A stretch of DNA of 46,999 bases, from the NCBI GenBank assembly GCA_019633985.1, contig JAHQWE010000113.1, positions 1 to 46,999 on the forward strand. Reading direction: 5' to 3'. The notes below the pieces were generated by a model, which saw only the letters and a program-made list of their open reading frames with translations, had not been told where the DNA came from and did not search any database. Source of the DNA: Acidiferrobacterales bacterium. Lineage in GTDB: Bacteria; Pseudomonadota; Gammaproteobacteria; Arenicellales; Poriferihabitantaceae. Below, in pieces: positions 36,743 to 45,850 of the stretch (positions are counted from its first letter, which is position 1; each line of letters opens with the position of its first letter). A program made the translations under genes and the position numbers.

Positions 36743-37489
36743 CAGCTCGGATATGTTGGCATAAGTGCAGTTACAGAGGCGCAGATAGCGGGGAACGACT
36801 GGGACGGGGCCATCCTCTGTAAGGCAACCCATGAAAGTCACTCGTTAGCGAAAACCATTGTATCGATTTTTAAGAAGTAGCTGGCGTATTCTCCTTAACT
36901 CCAACCAATCATGAATTTTGCGATAGCTATCAGACCGATAGACTCATCATCGTGTTTTTTACAAGGAGAAGCGTTATCTCCTTGCCGGAGGGAGCACAAA
37001 GCTTTGCTAGCTTGAATGGATTGGCCGATAATGGGTATATAATTGGTTATATTGTACTGGCCATTCAGGGTCATCCGGAACAGTCTGGCAGAGCGAATCG
37101 CCATTCCCTTGAATCGGGAATTGAGGCGTTATTGTCTATTGTTTCAGATCATGCATAGTTGTTATGAAGTACTGGAGAACCAGATAACGCGATTTGGGCT
37201 ACTTGGTCTGCGCAGTTTTATAAAAAGAGCTTTGTTCACGGGTAATAGGGTTCGATTTTGGACGCGACGTGAAATAACAAAGAAAGTGTCACCGGAGGAA
37301 GGAGTTGGAAAAGTTGATCATTACCGTTACTTGTGGAAAGCGCTCCGTAGTTGGGTGCAAGCCGACCTCAACCTGCGCCCATTCTCTGCAGATGAAGCAA
37401 GCAAGTCCGAGCGATGGATTTCGGAGTGACATCCCATACCCTATCGCAAGCATGCAGGCAAACTTCGGCTTCCCTCGCTTCATCTCCTC
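36743..37489. other. Intergenic region with possible small leader ORF before degV-like gene
   Basis: About 750 bp without a recognised gene. An 8-bp perfect hairpin, CAAGGAGA/TCTCCTTG, lies at 36962-36984. A small frame from a TTG at 37305 or 37314 follows GGAGGAAGGAG (37294-37304) and ends at 37493. Its TGA overlaps the GTG of the degV-like gene (GTGA). The 60-residue product (VTCGKRSVVGCKPTSTC near its start) matches nothing I know. Other frames here look random. Confidence 0.35.
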
Positions 37490-38446
37490 GTGACTGCAAC
37501 GTCAAAAAATACAGCGCTGATTGTTGACTCAGCCTGCGACCTTCCAGTTGAACTGATCGAAGAACGAGGTATTTTCGTACTCCCGATTGAATTTGAAGTA
37601 AAGGGAAAGCAGTTTCGTGATCGGCGCGTTCCGGGAATGGCGACCGCATTTAACGAACAAGAAGATCTCGACCCAAACGAAATCACTCGAACCCAGCCAA
37701 CAAGCACCGATACTATCCAGAATTTCATCATAGACAATGTTCTAGAAGAATTTGAATACGCGATCATCCTGTGCATTTCGAGTACAAGAAGCGGCATCTA
37801 CGCCAATGCGGCGGAAGCGCTGAAATCACTGCCGTTGATTGTCACTGTGGACAGCGTAACGCCTAATAAACTGCAAACTGCCATCGCCATCGACACTAGA
37901 GCGGTGTTTAGTGGTGAAGCATTGCTAGCGAATTATGCGAGCAACCTACTCAAACTCTCGAGTGAGCATGGAGGAATTGAGTTTTCCGAGCTGGTTGATC
38001 TTATTAAAGCGCAGATTCCTATTCTACATACCTATGTCGTGCCTAATGACCTGGCTTATTTAAAAAACCGTGGAAGGCTTCGAAACGAAAAGAGTGTCGG
38101 CACCGTTGACTACCTAGTTGGTCGAATATTGGGGCTTAGACCGGTCATTCATTGGGAGCGCGCTACTTCAAAGAAAGAGAAAGTCTGCAGAAGTTTTAAC
38201 AGCGCATTCACTGAAATTTGTCGAACCGCTTGTAATGCAATTGATCAGGGACTGGGAACCAGAACCATCGCGGTCAGCTACTCGGGAGACACAGAAGCAT
38301 TCAGCCTGACTAAAGCTTATTTGGAGCTGGAAAAACATGCCGAGTCGAATAGTGTAGAAATCATACTCTCGAGAATGAGCATCACCGCGAGTATTTACAT
38401 GGGACCAAATGCCGTCTCACTCTCGTTTACAACTAGCAGCGAATAG
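37490..38446 (+). CDS. DegV family fatty-acid-binding protein
   Basis: A 318-residue cytoplasmic protein. The N-terminus TALIVDSACDLPVELIEE is the DegV hallmark, followed by TRTQPTSTDTIQNF and the second-domain segment TYVVPNDLAYLKNRGRLRNE, GRILGLRPVI. DegV/FakB proteins bind one fatty acid and present it to the kinase FakA in Gram-positives; in gammaproteobacteria the role is less clear. The GTG start overlaps the stop of a possible small upstream frame. It contains one complete DegV module. It is a single gene otherwise. Confidence 0.87.
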   Translation: MTATSKNTALIVDSACDLPVELIEERGIFVLPIEFEVKGKQFRDRRVPGMATAFNEQEDLDPNEITRTQPTSTDTIQNFIIDNVLEEFEYAIILCISSTRSGIYANAAEALKSLPLIVTVDSVTPNKLQTAIAIDTRAVFSGEALLANYASNLLKLSSEHGGIEFSELVDLIKAQIPILHTYVVPNDLAYLKNRGRLRNEKSVGTVDYLVGRILGLRPVIHWERATSKKEKVCRSFNSAFTEICRTACNAIDQGLGTRTIAVSYSGDTEAFSLTKAYLELEKHAESNSVEIILSRMSITASIYMGPNAVSLSFTTSSE

Positions 38447-38485
38447 CTAGTTTTTTGCTTTATTTGCTTTTTTTGCACTAGCTAT
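38443..38485 (+). terminator. Possible terminator after degV-like gene
   Basis: ATAGCTAGT (38443-38451) and ACTAGCTAT (38477-38485) pair perfectly over 9 bp, but the loop is 25 nt and T-rich, and the left arm includes the stop codon. A termination role is plausible; the T tracts lie inside the loop rather than after it. Confidence 0.35.
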
Positions 38486-38555
38486 CGATTTTAATGCCCT
38501 ACTCAAAGCGCTATCGGCACTTCAACTAAATCGTGACCAACTACTAACAAAGATA

Positions 38556-39170
38556 TTAACCAATATCCGTGAGAATGATTGTCTCCCGGTTATTGGAGTT
38601 AAGCGCTCCTCCATGTATCAGAGTTTTGTCGATAGCGGGATGGGCATGTATTGTTATTCCAACGGTATATCTTTTCTTTTTGGTCTCATTCTTCGGCACC
38701 ATATGATTCAAGTTATTGGGAAACAAGTGCATTGAACCCACCTCGTTTTCAATATTAAATATATTCTCTGGATCCACCGAATAGTAAATACCCGGGGTTT
38801 TCGGACCGCCTAGAAATATATTTGCCGAAAAGGAATGACCATTTTTACCGGCATGGCTATGCCATTTGATTCCCTGCCCCTTACGATAAACGTTGACCCA
38901 TGATTGCACCGCAATGGGAAATTCAAGTTCTGGAAAAACTGACTTGATACAGGTGATCAGTCTATGAATATACTGGGAATTATCATAGAAGAAGTTGTAC
39001 CTCGAATGGTGCCGTTGCGTAATTGGAATTACGCTACCCTTCTGGCCCTTGGGACTCTGATTAGAGCTACTCTTTAACTTTTCAAATTCACGCTCTTTCT
39101 CATCGCAATACTCTTTGAGTTGCTCACACTCCTGTTCAGAAAAAAACTTGTAACCTTTTACCAGCTCCAC
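38556..39170 (-). CDS. Putative 2OG-Fe(II) oxygenase with HxH motif
   Basis: A 204-residue protein that fits the small prolyl-hydroxylase-like oxygenases (2OG-FeII_Oxy_5-like). It has His104-x-His106 in IKWHSHAGKN, then SFSANIFLGG, GIYYSVDP, a strand NEVGSMHLFPNNLNH with His156, and Arg167 in KRYTVGITI for 2-oxoglutarate. The usual HxD is HxH here, which also occurs in related uncharacterised proteins as I remember them. The N-terminus is charged and helical (CEQLKEYCDEKEREFEKLK). The substrate is unknown. It is the fifth candidate oxygenase of this type in the window. The 287 bp downstream to the next gene hold nothing definite. Confidence 0.68.
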   Translation of the reverse strand: MELVKGYKFFSEQECEQLKEYCDEKEREFEKLKSSSNQSPKGQKGSVIPITQRHHSRYNFFYDNSQYIHRLITCIKSVFPELEFPIAVQSWVNVYRKGQGIKWHSHAGKNGHSFSANIFLGGPKTPGIYYSVDPENIFNIENEVGSMHLFPNNLNHMVPKNETKKKRYTVGITIHAHPAIDKTLIHGGALNSNNRETIILTDIG

Positions 39171-39457
39171 CTACATTGGCCTCTTATTGTGTTGAATTAA
39201 TTTTTGACCAAACAGATTTTTTAACAAAAATATTGCATAGCTAAAATCTCTGTCGATTAATCTCAGGGCACAGGGAAAAATAGTGTTCACCCTGCATACC
39301 GTTTTGTTCGAATGCCCCGATTCATCTGCCTGGTCTGCTTAGGTCAAAGTTTATCAATCTGATACAAGGATACCAACAGATAAACGACGCTGCCGTCTAT
39401 GGGGATTGGGGCATCTGATTAAAACTCTGATTGCCTGTTTCAGCAGTGTACGGAGTT

Positions 39458-40309
39458 CTATTTCAACAATGGACCGATAGGATTGGCTCTTATCGCATCG
39501 ATCATAGGTTGCATTCGATACGCGACAATAATACCGGCATTCTCAGCAACATATCGAGTGACAATCTGCTCTTTCTGCTGCGTAGAGACATTGCTCTGGC
39601 TCACGGAATCGATAACCTCTAGCAACTGAGATTTATAGGCTGAAACTACGCCAGCGACGCCAATTTCCTCCTTTCCTGCTTTTTTGCTTAAATCACCGAC
39701 GATAATCGGCCCTCCGGAGAAACCGGGATTGTTATGGCCATCGAGATAAAACACCTGGTTCTCGCCTCCTAAGGAAGAAACAATCGAGCGTTTGATAAAT
39801 GGATAAGTGGTAGGGATTCTGAGCGGGAAACTTGCCCCATCAATTTTTCTTTTCAAGGTAAAATCAGAAGCTAGTCCATAGGGAAATCCGAGAAAATAAG
39901 CTTCCTGGCCGAGATATAAGCCAGCGTTTGGTTGAATCTGGGCTGGCTGAAAATAAGCTTCTTTCAACGCTAATGCCGCGATGTCTATTTGCTGGTTACT
40001 CAAAAAGATTGGTTTAGCGTCAACCGTATACCATTCCTGATTAATTCTTATATTAAGGTTATCTCCTGCTTGAAAGCCATCAATGACATGTCGCGCGGTA
40101 ATCAAGTATTGCCGCTTGTCGATTTCAATGGAAAAGCCAGTCGCCAGATTCCCTCTATACTCGATTTGATAGGTCGACTCATATGCCCCGCCTGGAGGTA
40201 TGCCGCGAGTAAGGCTTAAATTGTCTTCTGCTACGAGTGCAAAAGATACTGAGAATAAAAGCATGGTCGCAAAGACCAGACTCAATTTCGTTCTATTATT
40301 TTTGTGCAT
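39458..40309 (-). CDS. Exported trypsin-like serine protease
   Basis: A 283-residue protein with a signal peptide (KLSLVFATMLLFSVSFALVA, cleavage near residue 27). The chymotrypsin-fold triad is recognisable: His in LITARHVIDG, Asp in QQIDIAALAL, Ser in HNNPGFSGGPIIV. No PDZ domain follows, unlike DegP/DegS, and the tail after about residue 235 is helical (SVSTQQKEQIVTRYVAENAG-like). It probably acts in the periplasm or outside the cell on an unknown substrate. Single gene; the 271-bp gap to the next gene shows no clear promoter. Confidence 0.84.
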   Translation of the reverse strand: MHKNNRTKLSLVFATMLLFSVSFALVAEDNLSLTRGIPPGGAYESTYQIEYRGNLATGFSIEIDKRQYLITARHVIDGFQAGDNLNIRINQEWYTVDAKPIFLSNQQIDIAALALKEAYFQPAQIQPNAGLYLGQEAYFLGFPYGLASDFTLKRKIDGASFPLRIPTTYPFIKRSIVSSLGGENQVFYLDGHNNPGFSGGPIIVGDLSKKAGKEEIGVAGVVSAYKSQLLEVIDSVSQSNVSTQQKEQIVTRYVAENAGIIVAYRMQPMIDAIRANPIGPLLK

Positions 40310-40580
40310 TTGTCATTTTCAATGAAGCCAACCTAAAACTAGTGTCGATGTGGCCGATAAAATCAGTCGAAAACTGCCACAGTAATTCGGTCAAAGGAAA
40401 ATGTCAGTAACTTGTGTCACACTCTTGCACTACGTTGCTTTGGATATAGAGGCTCCTAACCAGGAATATTGCGAAACATGATAGAGAATATCTAAAACAT
40501 ACTGCAATGTTGGTGCAGCGTAAAACTATCCGTCCAGTCTATACGTAGATCGATAAAACAATGTCTCCTATTCAATCCTC

Positions 40581-41477
40581 ATGCCGATTCACATATCTAA
40601 CGAATTCAGTCGACTAAAAAAGATCATCATCGGCTGCGGTTCGCCGTACCAACGCGACAAAGAGAAAGTGGCAAGAGAAATGCATCAGTTTCCTTTGATA
40701 CCTCAAACCGCTTGGCGTGAACAGGTACTCGCATTATCCTATCCACCAGAAGAACAGCTGATTCAGGAATTTAAGAACTACGTCGAAATTCTGCAGCGAA
40801 ATCAAATTCTAGTATTACGACCCGACACACAAGCCGCTTACTCCTTTGACTATACCTGCCCACGCGACATCGGGTTTGTAATTGGCGACCTATTCTTCGC
40901 TTCCAATATGGCAGTTCCCAGCCGCTCCGAAGAAATCAAAACCATCGAATATCACTTAGCCGACATCGAGGCCGATAAAATAGTGCGCTTTACCGATGAT
41001 GCAATTATTGAAGGTGGTGACGTTGTTCAACTAGATCATAAAACTGTACTGGTAGGCATCAATCAACGAACCAATCGAATTGGATTTGAGCAGTTACGAG
41101 ATTATCTTGAGCCTTTGGGATACCACACTGTGCCAGTAGAACATCAACAGCTTCACCTGGATTGTTGTCTCAATCCGCTCGGACTAGGACACCTATTGAT
41201 ACATCCCGATAGCTTGAAGAAAAACGGGGAAGACGTCTGGAAAATACTGAATCCATACTCCTGGATTACGGTAGAAGATGAAGAAAGGGAACATCTGGCA
41301 ACAAATATCCTCTCTATCGACGTTGATCGGCTAATTGTGAGAAGTGGTCCCCATTGCCAAAAGACCAACAAGGCACTCGACGCGGCGGGATATCAGCTGT
41401 TCCCGGTTTCTTTTGATGGCACCCCTGCAACCGGTGGCTCTTTTCGATGCGCTTCTCTAGCGCTATCGAGGAAGTAG
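40581..41477 (+). CDS. Amidinotransferase/DDAH-like guanidino hydrolase
   Basis: A 298-residue enzyme of the guanidine-modifying (pentein) superfamily. Visible active-site elements are PRDIGFVIGD (residues 94-103), Glu144/Asp147 in IIEGGDVV, His192 in QLHLDCCLNPLG and nucleophile Cys290 in GGSFRCASLAL. The Cys-His-Glu/Asp set supports hydrolysis or transfer on a guanidino group, as in dimethylarginine dimethylaminohydrolase, arginine deiminase or glycine amidinotransferase. Length and the GGSFRCxSL motif favour amidinotransferase/DDAH-like proteins. It lies tail-to-tail with a methylamine-type dehydrogenase gene (44 bp), near an amino acid importer, suggesting use of methylated amino acids. 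Exact substrate not determined. Confidence 0.84.
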   Translation: MPIHISNEFSRLKKIIIGCGSPYQRDKEKVAREMHQFPLIPQTAWREQVLALSYPPEEQLIQEFKNYVEILQRNQILVLRPDTQAAYSFDYTCPRDIGFVIGDLFFASNMAVPSRSEEIKTIEYHLADIEADKIVRFTDDAIIEGGDVVQLDHKTVLVGINQRTNRIGFEQLRDYLEPLGYHTVPVEHQQLHLDCCLNPLGLGHLLIHPDSLKKNGEDVWKILNPYSWITVEDEEREHLATNILSIDVDRLIVRSGPHCQKTNKALDAAGYQLFPVSFDGTPATGGSFRCASLALSRK

Positions 41478-41521
41478 TTGAAGGGTAAATGGTGGGTTTT
41501 TGACAGTGGTACCTAGCGGTA

Positions 41522-43951
41522 CTACTCTACGATTCCGCGCGGAACGAGATTTTGCTCATCATATAAACAAGCTTTTTCTACTTTTGCATTGACGATCTCT
41601 CCCAACACCCGGACCTCTAGCTCCGTATTCACTGAAGCACATTCTGGGGAAATATAGGCCATCGCGAGATTTTGATTGATACGATAACCCCATGACGCCG
41701 AAGTGATAGATCCCACGGGTCGGCCTTTCTGGAATAGCCCCTCTCCAGGATACGCAGGCGCAGCGGTAGTAGATAGCGACAGCAACACACGCTTCTTTCT
41801 GTCACCGTTTTCGATTTGTCGAAGCAAGCCCTGCTTCCCGATAAAGTTTTTCGATAGGTTCACGAATTGAATCAATCCCGCTTCAATCGGATTAAATTCT
41901 GAAATAAAGTCCGTCTTCCAGTGACCATACCCCTTCTCCAGGCGCATTGAATCAATCGCGTACATTCCAAAATGAGTAAGTTCCAGGCCCGTACCGGCGT
42001 TCAAAATCAGCTGATAAGCAGCGTTGGCCTGAGCATTGGGTATGTGCAGTTCAAAGGCCTGTTCACCCGAATAACTAATCGCAACGCACAACGCTTCGAC
42101 GTGGCCTAAGTAACAACTCCTGGCAGTAAGCCACGGAAAATCGTCTTGTGTCCACTGGCTCCGAGGCGATACAGACGCCAGTAGCTTTCTCGCATTTGGT
42201 CCAGCGATCACTAGTGTCGTCTGTGTATTGGTATAACTCTCAATCACAATGTTGGTATTGGCTGGTAGATGCTCCATCAACCAATCCATGTCATGAAATT
42301 CGGCGATCGCAGCAGAACCGAAAAAAACACTGCCATCCGCTAATGGGATGATCGTCGCTTCTGACGAAATATTTCCTTTGTCCGTGAGGAAGTAGCATAA
42401 GCTCACCTTCCCGGTTGTTCGGGACACGTTAGAGCAAGTCAAACTCGCCAGCCAGTCCAATGCACCGGTCCCCCGGATGCGAAAATGGTTAAATCCTGAT
42501 ATCTCGGCAATTCCGACATTCCTTGTTACATTATCCACTTCACAACCCACCACGGCGTGCCAGTTCTGAAATTGATAACCGTAGCTTTCCACAAAATCAG
42601 GACTTGGTTTGTAAAAGCTTGCCCTTTCCCATCCATTGACAACGCCGAACTCTGCACCCCGCTCAGCTAACGCATTGTAGAGAGGTGAACACTTTGCAGG
42701 CCGCCCCGCCGGACGATGCTCATGGGGTAAATGCCATTGAAACTCATGACGATAGTCTTCGATAGCCTTCAGTGCCGTGTACTCAGTATTGGCGAAGCTG
42801 GTCACTCTTCGTGGATCAAGCTGCCAGCAGTCCCATTCCGTTTCACCATGAACCATCATTTGCGCCAGCATCTTTCCATAGCCACCTCCCTCGCCAATAC
42901 CTACCCTTAATCCGTTCATAGACCAGCAGTTTCTGAGTCCTGGCTGTTTGCCCACCAATGGTCCGGCGTCTGCGGCGTAGGAAATAGGTCCGTTGATCAC
43001 AGATTTGATTCCCGCCTTCTTCAAACAAGGAAGACGATCAAATATCGGTTCCATCTTAGGTAGAAGGCGATCCAGGTCATTCTGGCATAAGGCATTGACA
43101 AAATCGGGATCGATTCCATTCATCCCAAATGTTTTGCAATCATGCTCATAAATCCCGACAAGGAGCCCTTTCTTTTCCTGCCTCATGTAAAACGTATCTC
43201 TGGGACATCGAACCATTGGCACTCGATCATCCCGATCACGGAGATCTGGAATATCTTCAGTGATAAAATACATATGCTCCATCGCAACAACCGGGTATTG
43301 CAGGTTCATCATCGCGCCGATTTCGTTCACCCTATATCCTGCGGCAACAATCAGGTGTTCGGCCGTGATCGTTCCATGGGAGGTTGTAACCAACCATTCC
43401 CCGCTTGGCTTTTGGTTTAATCCTGTTACCGGCGTATTTCTATGAATCTGCGCCCCCGCTTTGCGAGATCTGGACGCTAGCGCCTGACACAATTGTGCCG
43501 GATCAATATCTCCATCTCTGTCATCCCAGAGCGCACCTAGCACACCATTAATGTTTAACAGTGGCTGCCGGCGTTTCGTTTCCGCTGCACTGATCAATTC
43601 AAACTGTAAATCGAGGCCTTTGGCAATCGATAAAATATGATGCACTTCATCAACGTGTGTTTGATTCGTCAACAGGCGGAGACCACCCGTACCGTAGTGA
43701 TAGTTAATCGGGTACGCAGGATCCGCCGCCAGCTCTTTGTAGAGATTGATCGTATAGTCTCTCAACAACAACAGAAGCTGGTTAAAAGCGATACCAGGGC
43801 ATTGTGCCGCTGAATGCCAGGTGGTTCCCGAAGTGAGCTCGTTGCGCTCAAGCAAAACGACATCTGTCCAACCTTCCTGGGTGAGATGATACAGTGCTGA
43901 TAACCCACCAATCCCTCCACCAATGATGACGACTCTTGCCTGTGATTTCAT
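41522..43951 (-). CDS. Dimethylglycine/sarcosine dehydrogenase-like flavoprotein (FAD oxidoreductase + GcvT)
   Basis: An 809-residue two-part enzyme. The N-terminal half is an FAD amine oxidase with VVIIGGGIGGLSALYHL and SGTTWHSAAQ, where His46 matches the residue that binds FAD covalently in dimethylglycine dehydrogenase. The C-terminal half (about 430-805) is a GcvT/aminomethyltransferase domain with its C-terminal barrel (YGHWKTDFISEFNPIEAGL). Such enzymes demethylate N-methylglycines and pass the one-carbon unit to tetrahydrofolate. I chose ATG 43951, preceding the FAD motif; an upstream start at 43996 adds 15 residues without clear support. It diverges from the amino acid ABC operon. The exact N-methyl substrate is not determined. 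Confidence 0.87.
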   Translation of the reverse strand: MKSQARVVIIGGGIGGLSALYHLTQEGWTDVVLLERNELTSGTTWHSAAQCPGIAFNQLLLLLRDYTINLYKELAADPAYPINYHYGTGGLRLLTNQTHVDEVHHILSIAKGLDLQFELISAAETKRRQPLLNINGVLGALWDDRDGDIDPAQLCQALASRSRKAGAQIHRNTPVTGLNQKPSGEWLVTTSHGTITAEHLIVAAGYRVNEIGAMMNLQYPVVAMEHMYFITEDIPDLRDRDDRVPMVRCPRDTFYMRQEKKGLLVGIYEHDCKTFGMNGIDPDFVNALCQNDLDRLLPKMEPIFDRLPCLKKAGIKSVINGPISYAADAGPLVGKQPGLRNCWSMNGLRVGIGEGGGYGKMLAQMMVHGETEWDCWQLDPRRVTSFANTEYTALKAIEDYRHEFQWHLPHEHRPAGRPAKCSPLYNALAERGAEFGVVNGWERASFYKPSPDFVESYGYQFQNWHAVVGCEVDNVTRNVGIAEISGFNHFRIRGTGALDWLASLTCSNVSRTTGKVSLCYFLTDKGNISSEATIIPLADGSVFFGSAAIAEFHDMDWLMEHLPANTNIVIESYTNTQTTLVIAGPNARKLLASVSPRSQWTQDDFPWLTARSCYLGHVEALCVAISYSGEQAFELHIPNAQANAAYQLILNAGTGLELTHFGMYAIDSMRLEKGYGHWKTDFISEFNPIEAGLIQFVNLSKNFIGKQGLLRQIENGDRKKRVLLSLSTTAAPAYPGEGLFQKGRPVGSITSASWGYRINQNLAMAYISPECASVNTELEVRVLGEIVNAKVEKACLYDEQNLVPRGIVE

Positions 43952-44072
43952 TGTTGGCCTCAATTTCTCCTGCTGTCTAGTAAGGAATTCAATCAAAGCC
44001 AGTTCGACGCAGTAATAGGAGAATCATCTCCAACCTCCTTTATTAGTAAAGCCGACAAACACTCGTCAATGC

Positions 44073-44101
44073 TTGACGGCATGACACATGTTAAATATAT
44101 T
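44073..44101 (+). promoter_or_regulatory. Sigma70-type promoter for the amino acid ABC operon
   Basis: TTGACG (44073-44078) and TATATT (44096-44101) are separated by exactly 17 bp. The predicted start site near 44108 leaves a leader of about 90 nt. The leader holds a perfect 7-bp hairpin, CGAATCT/AGATTCG (44153-44170), 13 nt before the GAGGAGA ribosome binding site. Confidence 0.65.
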
Positions 44102-44196
44102 GCATTAAATAACTCAATGTTATTCATAAACTAAACTAAAGCTATATCTATGCGAATCTATCCAGATTCGTCCACTATTTACCGAGGAGATTCACC

Positions 44197-45027
44197 GTGA
44201 AAAAGATTGCACTTACCGCAGCAACCGCTGCATTAATGTTGTCAACGACATCTGTCTATGCAGCCGAATGCACCAATGATACCTGGAATAAAGTGATGAA
44301 ACGCGGCAAGGTCGTGGTAGGAGTCAAAGCCGATTACAAACCATGGGGTTATCGTGATAGCGATGGCAATATCGTTGGTATGGAAATCGACATGGCGCAA
44401 ATGGCCGCAGATGCGATGGGCGTCGAGATGGAAGTCGTTGCGGTGCAGTCATCGAATCGTATGCAGTTTCTTGAGAATGGCAAGATTGATTTAATGATTG
44501 CCACCATGTCCGATCGACCAGACCGCCGCAAGATTGTCGGTATCACCCAACCAAACTATTACACTTCTGGAACCAATGTCATGTCTCCAAAAGCGGTTGG
44601 CGTCTCCAAATGGGAAGACCTCAATGGCAAACCGGTCTGTGGCAAACAAGGTGCGTTCTACAATAAAGTTGTTTCAGAACGTTACGGCGCCGAAATTATT
44701 GCATTCACTGGAAACGCTGAAGCCAAACAGGCTTTACGAGATAAGAAGTGTATTGCCTGGGTTTATGATGATTCTTCTATCATGTCAGATCTGTCGTCTG
44801 GGAACTATGATGATTACGAGATGCCACTCAATAGTGAGGACGACAATCCTTGGGGCCTGGCGGTTCCGCTTGCGGAAAAGGACTGCATTTTTGGCAACTT
44901 TATGTCCGGTTTAACTTTTAATATGCATCAGTCAGGCAAGATGATCGAACTTGAGAAAAAATGGGGCATTCAACCGACGCAATACCTGGTTGATCAGAAG
45001 TCACGATTCTCTGACTGGATCGAATAA
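44197..45027 (+). CDS. Polar amino acid ABC substrate-binding protein
   Basis: A 276-residue periplasmic protein with a signal peptide cleaved after VYAA (about residue 23). It belongs to the extracellular solute-binding family 3: GKVVVGVKADYKPWGYRDSDGNIVGMEIDMAQMAAD and FLENGKIDLMIATMSDRPDRRK. The GTG start follows GAGGAGA. Cys residues near the start and end of the mature protein may form disulfides. It feeds the two permeases and ATPase encoded downstream. The substrate (basic, acidic or modified amino acid) cannot be fixed; neighbours suggest methylated or guanidino amino acids. Confidence 0.9.
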   Translation: MKKIALTAATAALMLSTTSVYAAECTNDTWNKVMKRGKVVVGVKADYKPWGYRDSDGNIVGMEIDMAQMAADAMGVEMEVVAVQSSNRMQFLENGKIDLMIATMSDRPDRRKIVGITQPNYYTSGTNVMSPKAVGVSKWEDLNGKPVCGKQGAFYNKVVSERYGAEIIAFTGNAEAKQALRDKKCIAWVYDDSSIMSDLSSGNYDDYEMPLNSEDDNPWGLAVPLAEKDCIFGNFMSGLTFNMHQSGKMIELEKKWGIQPTQYLVDQKSRFSDWIE

Positions 45028-45045
45028 GCCTTCCCCCGATAAAAA

Positions 45046-45083
45046 CACGCACCTGTCAGATAGTTTCTGTCAGGTGCGTTTTT
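45046..45083 (+). terminator. Intra-operon terminator after the binding protein gene
   Basis: ACGCACCTG (45047-45055) pairs with CAGGTGCGT (45071-45079); after one mismatch the stem continues CAGA/TCTG around a 5-nt loop. TTTTT follows. As after the proX-like gene, partial termination would favour the binding protein. Confidence 0.82.
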
Positions 45084-45097
45084 ATCATCTACAATAA

Positions 45098-45850
45098 ATG
45101 AACGCCTTCCAACAGTATTTCTTCGATCTAGCGCAGGAATACCCAAGATGGAATTTCATTTTCTTCTATGACCCGGTTCAAACCCAGCGGGTGATAGATG
45201 GTTTGATCATGACCGTACAACTATCGGTCATATGCGTCATACTGAGCGTTATTATTGGCATTCTGGGCGCCTGGTTACAGGGAGCACCATCCAAAATAGT
45301 TCGAATGATTGTGCAGGGTTATATCCAGTTTTTCAGGAACACCCCGCCCTTAGTCCAACTTCTTTTCTTTTACTTTGCTTTAGGGCAGTTCACCCCAACC
45401 TATTCTCCCGATGGGTGGCTGGAAGTGCCCATCATTTCAAATGTCGGTTGGGCAATTATTTCTCTTTCTTTTTTCGCCGGTGCGTTCAACGTGGAAATTT
45501 TTCGAGCTGGCGTTGAGGCGGTTCCTGAATCCACACAGGAGGCAGCAGAAGCGCTCTGTATGAACCGCTCCCAGGTCTTCCGCTACGTCGTATTTCCGTT
45601 GGCTTTTCGCGTGAGCCTTCCCGCTCTCAATAACAACCTGGTTAATCTCGTCAAAACTACAACACAAGCGCTGGCAATTGCGGTCCCAGAGTTGCTGTAT
45701 CAGATGATCAGTATTTATAACGATTATTCAACCGCACAGTATGCCTGCATGCTAGTGTTATTCATCGCCTATATTGTGCTTGTTGGCATTTTGGTCATGG
45801 GCATGAATCACTGGGAACGTCGAATCAAGGTACCGGGGTATGGCCATTAA
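45098..45850 (+). CDS. Amino acid ABC transporter permease 1
   Basis: A 250-residue inner-membrane protein of the HisMQ family, with about five helices. It has the typical N-terminal segment RVIDGLIMTVQLSVICVILSVIIGILGAW, the motif FFRNTPPLVQLLFFYF and the EAA loop EAVPESTQEAAEALCMNRSQVFRYVVFPLAFRVSLP. It pairs with the second permease, whose gene overlaps it by 11 bp. It starts 70 bp after the binding protein gene, just beyond the terminator hairpin. Confidence 0.92.
   Translation: MNAFQQYFFDLAQEYPRWNFIFFYDPVQTQRVIDGLIMTVQLSVICVILSVIIGILGAWLQGAPSKIVRMIVQGYIQFFRNTPPLVQLLFFYFALGQFTPTYSPDGWLEVPIISNVGWAIISLSFFAGAFNVEIFRAGVEAVPESTQEAAEALCMNRSQVFRYVVFPLAFRVSLPALNNNLVNLVKTTTQALAIAVPELLYQMISIYNDYSTAQYACMLVLFIAYIVLVGILVMGMNHWERRIKVPGYGH

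Noticed and set aside
37043..37429. Plus-strand reading frame of 128 codons before the degV-like gene
   Set aside because: No recognisable motif, no ribosome binding site, and Arg/Trp-rich composition typical of a chance frame.
39312..39414. ATGCCCC/GGGGCAT inverted repeat
   Set aside because: Only 7 bp with about 90 bp between the arms; no target duplication or coding content, so a mobile element or terminator is not supported.
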